Positions 30,116 to 37,195 of a stretch of 64,000 nucleotides of DNA are shown piece after piece (position 1 is the first letter of the stretch; the number at the start of each line of letters is the position of its first letter). A program made the translations under genes and the position numbers. Source of the stretch: JALZAI01 sp038207565 (GTDB lineage: Bacteria; Actinomycetota; Actinomycetes; Mycobacteriales; Jatrophihabitantaceae); the NCBI GenBank assembly GCA_038207565.1, contig JBBQZQ010000002.1:62001-126000 (forward strand). Reading direction: 5' to 3'. The notes beneath the pieces are model-generated. The model saw only the letters and a program-made list of their open reading frames with translations. It was not told where the DNA came from and did no database searches.

Positions 30116-31477
30116 TCAGACGACGTGCTTGTCGGCCACCTCGAGCGCCTCGTCCAGGATCGCGAGGCCCTCACGCAGTTCGTCCTCGGTGATCGTGCAC
30201 GGTGGGACGACGTGCGTGCGGTTGAAGTGGGTGAACGGCCACAGGCCGCGCTGCTTGCAGGCGCCGGCGAACTCGGTCATCGGCACAGCCGCAGCCCCGC
30301 TGGCGTTGTACGGCACGAGCGGCTCGCGGGTCTCCTGGTTCTTGACCAGCTCGAGCGCCCAGAACACTCCCAGTCCACGCACCTCGCCAACCGAAGGATG
30401 CCGGGACGCAATCTTCTCCAGCTCCGGGGCGATCACGTCGGTCCCGAGCGAGCGTGCGTGCTCGACGATCCCCTCGTCCTTGAAGATGTTGATCGACGCC
30501 ACGGCCGAGGCGCAGGCGAGCGGGTGACCGGAGTACGTGAGCCCGCCGGGGAAGGGCCGCTCGTCGAATGTCGACGCGATGACGTCGTTGATCAGCACGC
30601 CACCGAGTGGGACGTAACCGGAGTTGACGCCCTTGGCGAAGGTGATCAGGTCGGGGACGACGTCCCAGTGGTCGACGGCGAACCACTCGCCGCAGCGGCC
30701 GAACCCGGCCATCACCTCGTCGGCGATCATGACGATGCCGAACTCGTCGCAGATCGCGCGTACGCCGGCGAGATAGCCGTCCGGCGGAACGAGGATGCCG
30801 TTCGTGCCCACGACCGTCTCGAGGATGATCGCCGCGATCGTGGGAGCGCCCTCGACCATCACCAGATCGCGCAGGTGAGCCAGCGCGCGATGCGATTCCT
30901 CCTGTGGCGAGGACGAGTGGAACGGTGACCGGTAGGGGTACGGGCCCCAGTAATGCACAATTCCCGGCATCCCCGGCTCGGCGCCCCAGCGCCGCGGATC
31001 GCCGGTCATCGTGATCGCGCCGGCCGTCGCGCCGTGGTACGAGCGGTAGGCGGCGAGGATCTTGTGCTTGCCGGTGTGCAGGCGCGCCATCCGCATCGCG
31101 TTCTCGGTCGCCTCGGCGCCACCGTTGGTGAAGAACACCCGGTTCAGATCCCCCGGCGCCAACTCCGTGATCAACCGCGCCGCCTCTGATCTCGCGTTGT
31201 TGGCGAACGAGGGCTGGATGGTCGTCATCTGCGCGGCGTACTCCTGGATCGCCGCGACCAGCTTGGGGTGCTGGTAGCCGATGTTGACGTTCACCAGCTG
31301 CGAGGAGAAATCGAGGTAGGTCTTGTCGTCGTAATCGGTGAAGTGCGAGCCGAGCGCCGACTTGATCGGCAGCGGATCGATCAGCTTCTGCGCCGACCAG
31401 GAGTGGAAGACGTGCGCCTTGTCGAGCCTTGCGACGGTGGCGCGGTCGGTCGGGATGCCGTTCAGTGGGTTGCTCAT
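30116..31477 (-). CDS. Class III aminotransferase (omega-amino acid/GABA:pyruvate type)
   Basis: A 453-aa fold type I PLP transaminase. Recognisable parts are the opening AHVFHSWSAQKLIDPLPI, the glycine-rich VFFTNGGAEATENAMRMARLHTG for PLP phosphate binding, the conserved Asp of DEVMAGFGRCGEWFAVDHW, and the Schiff-base lysine in LITFAKGVNSGYVPLGGV. The sequence fits the group acting on beta-alanine, taurine, aromatic amines or GABA with pyruvate. It overlaps the methylmalonate-semialdehyde dehydrogenase gene by four bases; together they could convert beta-alanine or 3-aminoisobutyrate through malonate or methylmalonate semialdehyde to acetyl- or propionyl-CoA. A GABA route would need a different dehydrogenase. 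Confidence 0.9.
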   Translation of the reverse strand: MSNPLNGIPTDRATVARLDKAHVFHSWSAQKLIDPLPIKSALGSHFTDYDDKTYLDFSSQLVNVNIGYQHPKLVAAIQEYAAQMTTIQPSFANNARSEAARLITELAPGDLNRVFFTNGGAEATENAMRMARLHTGKHKILAAYRSYHGATAGAITMTGDPRRWGAEPGMPGIVHYWGPYPYRSPFHSSSPQEESHRALAHLRDLVMVEGAPTIAAIILETVVGTNGILVPPDGYLAGVRAICDEFGIVMIADEVMAGFGRCGEWFAVDHWDVVPDLITFAKGVNSGYVPLGGVLINDVIASTFDERPFPGGLTYSGHPLACASAVASINIFKDEGIVEHARSLGTDVIAPELEKIASRHPSVGEVRGLGVFWALELVKNQETREPLVPYNASGAAAVPMTEFAGACKQRGLWPFTHFNRTHVVPPCTITEDELREGLAILDEALEVADKHVV

Positions 31478-32964
31478 CGCGTCCTCGGAAAACCTAGATC
31501 GACTGTGGACGTCGCCGGGTCGGGCCAGCGTGCGGTGACGACCTTGCCGCGCGTGTAGAAGTTGACGCCCTCCGGGCCGTACATGTGGGTGTCGCCGAAC
31601 AGCGAGTTCTTCCAGCCGCCGAAGGAGTAGTAGGCCACCGGAACGGGGATCGGCACGTTGATGCCGACCATGCCGACCTCGACGTCGAACTGGAACTGCC
31701 GCGCCGCGCCGCCGTCGCGCGTGAAGATCGCGGTGCCGTTCGCGTACTGGTTTGCATTGATCAGCGATACGGCCTCGTCGTAGGTGTCGGCGCGGACGAC
31801 GCAGAGCACCGGGCCGAAAATCTCGTCGGTGTAGACGTCCATGTCGGCGGTGACCCGGTCGAGCAGCGTCGTGCCGAGGAAGAATCCGTCGGCTGGGACG
31901 TCGGCCGCGCGCCCGTCCACGACGACCGCAGCGCCCGAGGATTCGCCCGACGCGATGTACCCGGCGACCTTGTCGCGGTGCTCGCGCGTGATCAGCGGGC
32001 CCATGTCCGAGTCCGAGTCGGCGCCGTCGCCCACCCGGAGTTTCGGCAGGCGCGCCGCGATCGCGTCGACGAGTGCGTCGCCGGCGTCACCGACCGCTAC
32101 CGCCACGGAGATCGACATGCACCGCTCTCCGGCGGCTCCGTAGGCGGCGGACACCGCGGCATCGGCGGCCAGGTCGAGGTCGGCGTCGGGCAGCACGACC
32201 ATGTGGTTCTTCGCGCCACCGAGCGCCTGCACGCGCTTGCCGTGCGCCGTCCCCGTCTCATAGATGTAGCGCGCGATCGGGGTCGACCCGACGAAGCTGA
32301 CCGCCGCGACGTCCTCGTGCGTGAGCAACGAGTCGACGGCCTCCTTGTCGCCCTGGACGACGGTGAACACGCCGTCAGGCAGGCCCGCCTCCTTCCACAA
32401 CTGCGCGAGCAACAGCGACGCCGACGGGTCCTTCTCCGACGGCTTCAGCACGAACGCGTTGCCGCAGGCGATCGCGTTCGCGCACATCCACAACGGCACC
32501 ATCGTGGGGAAGTTGAACGGGGTGATGCCGGCGACGACGCCGAGCGGCTGGCGGATCGAGTAGACGTCGACGCCGGTGCCGGCCTGCTCGCTGAAGCCGC
32601 CCTTCATCAGCTGCGGCACGCCGCACGCGAACTCCACGTTCTCCAGGCCGCGGGCGATCTCGCCGTGCGCGTCCGAGAGCACCTTGCCGTGCTCGGCGGT
32701 GATGAGCTTGGCCAGGTCGTCGGCGCGATCGTGCAGCAGCTGCCGGAACGCGAACAGCACGCCCGAGCGCCTTGACAGCGACGCCGAGCGCCATTCGGCT
32801 GCGGCCTGCTTCGCCGACCGTACGGCCGTGTCGACCTCGGCGGCGCAGGCGAGGTCGACCTCGGCGCTCTGCAGGCCGGTGGCCGGGTTGAAGACGGGGG
32901 CGGTGCGGCCGGACGAGCCGGCGACGGCAGCACCGTCGATCCAGTGTGAGATGCGTTCGGTCAT
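31474..32964 (-). CDS. mmsA: CoA-acylating methylmalonate-semialdehyde dehydrogenase
   Basis: A 496-aa NAD-dependent aldehyde dehydrogenase that turns methylmalonate or malonate semialdehyde plus CoA into propionyl- or acetyl-CoA and CO2 (valine, thymine, beta-alanine breakdown). It begins ISHWIDGAAVAGSSGRTAPVFNPATG. GITPFNFPTMVPLWMCANAIACGN is the hallmark of this subfamily, and the catalytic Cys sits in GAAGERCMSISVAV. The subfamily lacks the usual general-base Glu of aldehyde dehydrogenases; LGGAKNHMVVLPDAD here, with Asn-His, agrees. It is transcribed away from a MocR regulator that probably controls this two-gene operon. Confidence 0.94.
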   Translation of the reverse strand: MTERISHWIDGAAVAGSSGRTAPVFNPATGLQSAEVDLACAAEVDTAVRSAKQAAAEWRSASLSRRSGVLFAFRQLLHDRADDLAKLITAEHGKVLSDAHGEIARGLENVEFACGVPQLMKGGFSEQAGTGVDVYSIRQPLGVVAGITPFNFPTMVPLWMCANAIACGNAFVLKPSEKDPSASLLLAQLWKEAGLPDGVFTVVQGDKEAVDSLLTHEDVAAVSFVGSTPIARYIYETGTAHGKRVQALGGAKNHMVVLPDADLDLAADAAVSAAYGAAGERCMSISVAVAVGDAGDALVDAIAARLPKLRVGDGADSDSDMGPLITREHRDKVAGYIASGESSGAAVVVDGRAADVPADGFFLGTTLLDRVTADMDVYTDEIFGPVLCVVRADTYDEAVSLINANQYANGTAIFTRDGGAARQFQFDVEVGMVGINVPIPVPVAYYSFGGWKNSLFGDTHMYGPEGVNFYTRGKVVTARWPDPATSTVDLGFPRTR

Positions 32965-33030
32965 CCCCAGAGCCTAGATTCGAATTCTGTACCGGACAAT
33001 ACCTCGATTGCTATGTTACAAACTGTTACG
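32965..33030. promoter_or_regulatory. Divergent mmsA / MocR control region
   Basis: The short space between the divergent genes holds a near-palindrome AGATTCGAATTCT (32976-32988) and two direct repeats TGTTAC (33014-33019 and 33024-33029) spaced ten bases apart. MocR regulators such as GabR bind direct repeats, so these are candidate operator sites. If so, the true start of the regulator may be GTG 33031 rather than ATG 33013. Confidence 0.45.
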
Positions 33031-34371
33031 GTGCTCTACGTGAAGGCGCTGCTGTCGGAGCTGGAGACCCGGCTTGCCGAGCCGACGGCCCGCGGTCTGG
33101 CCGGTGCGGTGACCCGGGCGGTGCGCGAGGGCGTGCTGACGCCCGGCCAGCGGTTGCCGCCCATCCGCGCGGTGGCCGTGGAACTCGGCCTGTCGCCGAC
33201 CACGGTGAGCGCCGCGTGGGCGTTGCTCGCCCGGACGGGCGCGATCCAGACCGATGGCCGGCGTGGCACGACCGTCGCGGCACCGCGGCGGGCCGGCTCG
33301 CCACGCTACGAGCGGGCGCTGGACCGCGAGTCCGGCTTCGAGCTGGACCTGTCGACCGGCGTTCCCGACCCCGGGCTGTTGCCGGATCTCGCGCGGGCGC
33401 TTGTCGCACTGACCGCGGTCGCCGCGCCGGGCAGTTATCTCGACGACCCCGTCCTGCCCGAACTCGCCGACGTCCTGCGCGCCGACTGGCCCTACCCGGC
33501 GCCCGCCCTGACCGTCGTGGACGGAGCCATGGACGGTCTGGAACTGACAACCCGGGTGCTGCTCGGGTTCGGCGATCGCGTCGCAGTGGAGGACCCGTGC
33601 TTTCCGCCGCTGCTGGACCTGCTCGAGGCCGGTGGCGCCGAGATCGTGGCGATCCCCGTCGATGCCGAGGGGATGTCGGTATCCGCACTGCGCGCTGCCG
33701 GGCCGGTCGGCGCCGTCTTCCTGCAGCCGCGCGCCCACAACCCGACCGGCGTGTCCTTGACATCCGACCGTGCGGCCCGCCTCGCCGCTGCCGTCGGCGA
33801 GGCGATCGTTGTCGAGGACGACTCGGCCGGCGCGATCGCGTCCAGTGCCGCGCTCAGCCTGGGCACCCACCTGCCCGAGCGGACCGTCCATGTGCGCAGC
33901 TTCGCCAAGTCGCACGGCCCCGACCTCCGGCTGGCCGCACTGAGCGGGCCCGCCGGTCTCGTCGCACGGATCGAGGCATTGCGCCACCTCGGACAGGGCT
34001 GGAGCAGTCGGCTGCTGCAGCGGCTGCTGCTCGGGCTGCTGACCGACCAGCGCGCGGTCGCGCAGGTGGCCCGGGCCCGGCTTGAGTACGAGCGGCGCCG
34101 CGTCGCGGTGGTCGACGCGCTCGCCGGACACGGCGTCGAGGTCGGCGGCACCGACGGGATCAACATCTGGCTGCCCGTCGTGGACGAGACGGCAGCGGTG
34201 GTGCGGCTCGCCGGCAACGGGATCGGGGTCACCCCGGGCGCCCCCTTCTGGGTGGCGCCCCGGCGGCCACCGCACATTCGCGTCACCGTCGGCCTCGCCG
34301 CCGACGGGCACCAGGACCTGGCCCACGCGCTGGCTGTCGCGGCCCGCGAAACCGTGCGGTTCCCGGTCTGA
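33013..34371 (+). CDS. MocR-family PLP-dependent transcriptional regulator
   Basis: GntR-type winged helix fused to an aminotransferase-like effector domain, up to 452 aa. The HTH part is GLAGAVTRAVREGVLTPGQRLPPIRAVAVELGLSPTTVSAAWALLARTGAI (about 28-80). The fold type I domain follows: DPCFPPLLDLLEAGG, QPRAHNPTGVSLT, VVEDDSAGAIAS and the lysine in RSFAKSHGPDLRLAAL. Such proteins sense PLP with an amine or amino acid. ATG 33013 lies inside a possible operator and would make codon 2 a TTA; GTG 33031 gives 446 aa and a start closer to homologues. Likely target: the divergent mmsA-aminotransferase operon. Confidence 0.88.
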   Translation: MLQTVTVLYVKALLSELETRLAEPTARGLAGAVTRAVREGVLTPGQRLPPIRAVAVELGLSPTTVSAAWALLARTGAIQTDGRRGTTVAAPRRAGSPRYERALDRESGFELDLSTGVPDPGLLPDLARALVALTAVAAPGSYLDDPVLPELADVLRADWPYPAPALTVVDGAMDGLELTTRVLLGFGDRVAVEDPCFPPLLDLLEAGGAEIVAIPVDAEGMSVSALRAAGPVGAVFLQPRAHNPTGVSLTSDRAARLAAAVGEAIVVEDDSAGAIASSAALSLGTHLPERTVHVRSFAKSHGPDLRLAALSGPAGLVARIEALRHLGQGWSSRLLQRLLLGLLTDQRAVAQVARARLEYERRRVAVVDALAGHGVEVGGTDGINIWLPVVDETAAVVRLAGNGIGVTPGAPFWVAPRRPPHIRVTVGLAADGHQDLAHALAVAARETVRFPV

Positions 34372-34442
34372 TCCCTCGCGCTATGGACTCGCGTCACTGC
34401 GCAGAGCAGCATGGGGTCTCGCCCCGCCCCCAGGGAGGCCCG

Positions 34443-34910
34443 ATGGACACCAGCGTCTCGGCTCGAGAGGCCGCCCGGGTGGATGCGGTACGCCGTCGAC
34501 GCGCGGAGCTGCTCGAGTCCCTCAACCTGGTCGAGCGCACTCTCGCCACTGCCGCGAGCGGGCGCGAGGTGGTCTGGGGAGAACGCGTGCACGACGCGCT
34601 CATCCAGCTCGAGCGCGACTTCCGTGAACACATCAGCGTCACCGAAGGCCCGGACGGGTTGCACCAGAGCATCCTCGCCGGTGCCGTCCGCCTGGCCAAT
34701 GCGGTGCAGACCCTCACCTCCCAGCACGTGGACATCGCTGCAGCCATCACGCAGGCGCTCACGGCCACCCAGGCGCCGGTGAGCGCCGAGGACGTGCCGG
34801 TGGTCCGGGAACAGGTCGTCGGCCTGCTCGGCCGTATCGTGCGGCACCGGCAGAAGGGGGCCGACCTCGTCTACGAGGCGTTCGCCACCGACATCGGCGG
34901 CGACGGCTAA
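34443..34910 (+). CDS. Small helical protein, hemerythrin-like, function unknown
   Basis: A 155-aa soluble, mostly helical protein from ATG 34443 (GGGAGG eight bases upstream). No domain is recognised with certainty. A helical pattern with spaced His residues (RDFREHISVTEG, GLHQSILAGA, SQHVDIAAAI, RIVRHRQKGADLVYEAF) resembles an HHE/hemerythrin-like four-helix bundle that could hold a di-iron site. The C-terminal RHRQKGADLVYEAFATDIGG looks like a conserved family signature rather than random sequence. It lies between the MocR gene and a convergent GtrA gene. Oxygen or iron sensing would be a guess. Confidence 0.6.
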   Translation: MDTSVSAREAARVDAVRRRRAELLESLNLVERTLATAASGREVVWGERVHDALIQLERDFREHISVTEGPDGLHQSILAGAVRLANAVQTLTSQHVDIAAAITQALTATQAPVSAEDVPVVREQVVGLLGRIVRHRQKGADLVYEAFATDIGGDG

Positions 34911-34921
34911 CCCGCCCTCCG

Positions 34922-35419
34922 CTACTCGGCGAGTTCCTCCGCCAGGTCGACGTCGCGCCGGTGCACCCGGTCCGGGTGCTTGAATACGAATCGCTTGTAG
35001 GACCAGAACCGGAAGATAGTGCCGAAACCGATCGTCGCGAAGTTCACGATGAAGACGGTGGCGCTGTCGTGCGCGTAGTGCAGCGGATAGACGAAGGCGG
35101 CGAGGATCACCTCGGAGAACGCCAGCACGATCAGATTGATGCCGAAGAAGAACGAGGTCTCGCGACGCAGGCTGGTGCGGGCCCGGTGCGAGAAGGACAC
35201 GTGCCGGTTGCCGAGGTAGGCGAACGTCGTCGACACGACGGTCGACACGCACTTGGCCTTGAGCGCCCCGTGCGGCGTCAGCCAGGTAAACACGCTGAGG
35301 TCGATCACCAGGGCGATGAGACCGACCGTGCCGAAGGCGGTGAGCTCCTTGAGCAGGATCCGCCATGAACTGCGGACGTGGTCGACCAGCGAAGCGCGCG
35401 GCGGGCTGGTCGTCACCAT
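34922..35419 (-). CDS. GtrA family membrane protein
   Basis: A 165-aa protein with four transmembrane helices (about 22-42, 50-70, 88-108, 118-138) of the GtrA/DPMS-associated family, which help flip or elongate polyprenyl-linked sugars. The N-terminal FGTVGLIALVIDLSVFTWLT and the C-terminal NFATIGFGTIFRFWSYKRFVFK are signature regions. ATG 35419 is preferred over ATG 35440. It is divergent from purK; in mycobacteria a GtrA protein also lies beside purK, so the position is conserved. A role in arabinogalactan or other envelope glycan assembly is possible. Confidence 0.9.
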   Translation of the reverse strand: MVTTSPPRASLVDHVRSSWRILLKELTAFGTVGLIALVIDLSVFTWLTPHGALKAKCVSTVVSTTFAYLGNRHVSFSHRARTSLRRETSFFFGINLIVLAFSEVILAAFVYPLHYAHDSATVFIVNFATIGFGTIFRFWSYKRFVFKHPDRVHRRDVDLAEELAE

Positions 35420-35507
35420 GCGGAGCCTACCGATCGCCACGGTCGGCGCAGGGCGGCGCTCGGGGCGTTCTCATGGAGTGAAAACCGGACCCCTAGTCTC
35501 GATCCTC

Positions 35508-36689
35508 GTGGACGCGCGTACCGGACTCCCGGTCGTCGGCATGGTCGGCGCCGGCCAGTTGGCCAGGATGACCCACCAGGCCGCAATTGCGCTGGGTCAG
35601 TCCCTGCGGATCCTTGCCGACTCGCCCGACGACGGTGCCGCCCTGGTCGCCTCGGACGTCGTCGTGGGCGACTACCGCTCCCTGGACGACCTGCGCGCCT
35701 TCGCCGCCGGGTGCGACGTCGTCACGTGGGACCACGAGCACGTCCCTAACGAGCACATTGCCGCGCTGGCCGCCGAAGGAGTGGCCGTCCGCCCCGGCGC
35801 CGACGCGCTGCGCTTCGCCCAGGACAAGGCGGCAATGCGCGAGCGACTCACCGAGCTGGGCGTGCCGTGCCCACGCTGGGTCCGCCTCGCCGATGATCCG
35901 GCGGGCCGGCTGGCGGCGTTCGGGGACGAGGTGGGGTGGCCGCTCGTGCTCAAGACGACGCACGGCGGATACGACGGCAAGGGCGTCTGGATCGTCGCAT
36001 CGGCGGCCGACGCTGCCGAGGTGCTCGCGTCGGGCGCCGAGTTCATCGCCGAGGAGAAGGTTGCGATCGCCCGGGAGCTGGCGGCCGACGTCGCCCGATC
36101 ACCGTGGGGGCAGGGTGCTGCCTGGCCGGTCGTCGAGACCGTGCAGCAGGACGGCATCTGCGTCGAGGTCATCGCGCCGGCACCCGACCTCGACGAGGAA
36201 CTGGCCGACGAGGCGGAGCGGCTCGCACTGCGGATCGCATCCGAGCTGGGCGTGACGGGAGTGCTCGCGGTCGAGCTGTTCGAGACCGATGAAGGACGCC
36301 TGCTGGTCAACGAGCTGGCAATGCGTCCGCACAACTCGGCGCACTGGACGATCGAGGGTGCGCGCACCTCGCAGTTCGAACAGCACCTGCGCGCGGTGCT
36401 CGACTACCCGCTCGGCAGCACGGCGCAGACCGCACCCGTGGTCGTGATGGCGAACCTGCTCGGCGGTCCCGACGATGTCACGCCGCGCGCCATCGACGAG
36501 CGCGTGCACCATTGCCTGGCGAAGTGGCCGGACGTCAAGATCCATCTCTACGGCAAGGGATTGCGTCCAGGTCGCAAGGTCGGGCACGTCACCGCCCTCG
36601 GCACCGACCTGGCCGAGGTGCAGGCCCGCGCCCACTCCGCGGCGGACTACCTGAGCAATGGCGACGCACCGAAGGAAGGGCGAGCATGA
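35508..36689 (+). CDS. purK: 5-(carboxyamino)imidazole ribonucleotide synthase
   Basis: ATP-grasp enzyme of purine synthesis that carboxylates AIR with bicarbonate and ATP to N5-CAIR. The 393-aa protein starts at GTG 35508 with VVGMVGAGQLARMTHQAAIALG. ATP-grasp motifs include VLKTTHGGYDGKGVW and EFIAEEKVAIARELA; VAVELFETDEGRLLVNELAMRPHNSAHWTIEG holds the metal-binding Glu/Asn and the PurK-specific RPHNSGH-like loop, here RPHNSAH. It overlaps purE by four bases. Purine and folate metabolism link it loosely to the ZTP-controlled glyA later in the window. Confidence 0.96.
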   Translation: MDARTGLPVVGMVGAGQLARMTHQAAIALGQSLRILADSPDDGAALVASDVVVGDYRSLDDLRAFAAGCDVVTWDHEHVPNEHIAALAAEGVAVRPGADALRFAQDKAAMRERLTELGVPCPRWVRLADDPAGRLAAFGDEVGWPLVLKTTHGGYDGKGVWIVASAADAAEVLASGAEFIAEEKVAIARELAADVARSPWGQGAAWPVVETVQQDGICVEVIAPAPDLDEELADEAERLALRIASELGVTGVLAVELFETDEGRLLVNELAMRPHNSAHWTIEGARTSQFEQHLRAVLDYPLGSTAQTAPVVVMANLLGGPDDVTPRAIDERVHHCLAKWPDVKIHLYGKGLRPGRKVGHVTALGTDLAEVQARAHSAADYLSNGDAPKEGRA

Positions 36690-37195
36690 CCGAACCACTC
36701 GTGGGTGTGATCATGGGAAGCGACTCGGACTGGTCGGTCATGGCCGCAGCCGCGCAGGTCCTGCGCGAGTTCGACGTCGCGCTCGAAGCACACGTCGTGT
36801 CGGCGCACCGGACGCCGCTCGACATGGCCGACTACGCGCAGCAGGCCGCCGGCCGCGGGCTGAAGGTGATCATCGCCGGTGCGGGAGGGGCCGCGCACCT
36901 GCCGGGGATGGTCGCTGCGCTCACCACGCTGCCGGTGATCGGGGTGCCCGTCGCGCTGAAATATCTCGACGGCATGGATTCCTTGTTGTCGATCGTGCAG
37001 ATGCCCGCCGGGGTCCCCGTCGCGACGGTGTCCATCGGCGGCGCGCGCAACGCCGGCCTGCTCGCAGTACGCATCCTCGCCGCCTCCGACCCCGCCCTGG
37101 CCGGGCGGATGGCTGACTTCCAGCGCGGACTGGCCGACACCGCACGGGCCAAGGACGCCGCGCTGCAACAACAGATCCGTACGCTGACTGAATGA
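36686..37195 (+). CDS. purE: N5-carboxyaminoimidazole ribonucleotide mutase
   Basis: Class I PurE (169 aa), which converts N5-CAIR to CAIR as the step after PurK. VGVIMGSDSDWSVM (residues 6-19) binds the substrate phosphate; VSAHRTPLDM carries the catalytic His and Arg region; GAGGAAHLPGMVAALTTLPVIGVPV is the central signature. The gene overlaps purK (ATGA) upstream and a hydrolase-ABC fusion gene (ATGA) downstream, so four further genes appear to share its transcript. Confidence 0.97.
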   Translation: MTEPLVGVIMGSDSDWSVMAAAAQVLREFDVALEAHVVSAHRTPLDMADYAQQAAGRGLKVIIAGAGGAAHLPGMVAALTTLPVIGVPVALKYLDGMDSLLSIVQMPAGVPVATVSIGGARNAGLLAVRILAASDPALAGRMADFQRGLADTARAKDAALQQQIRTLTE

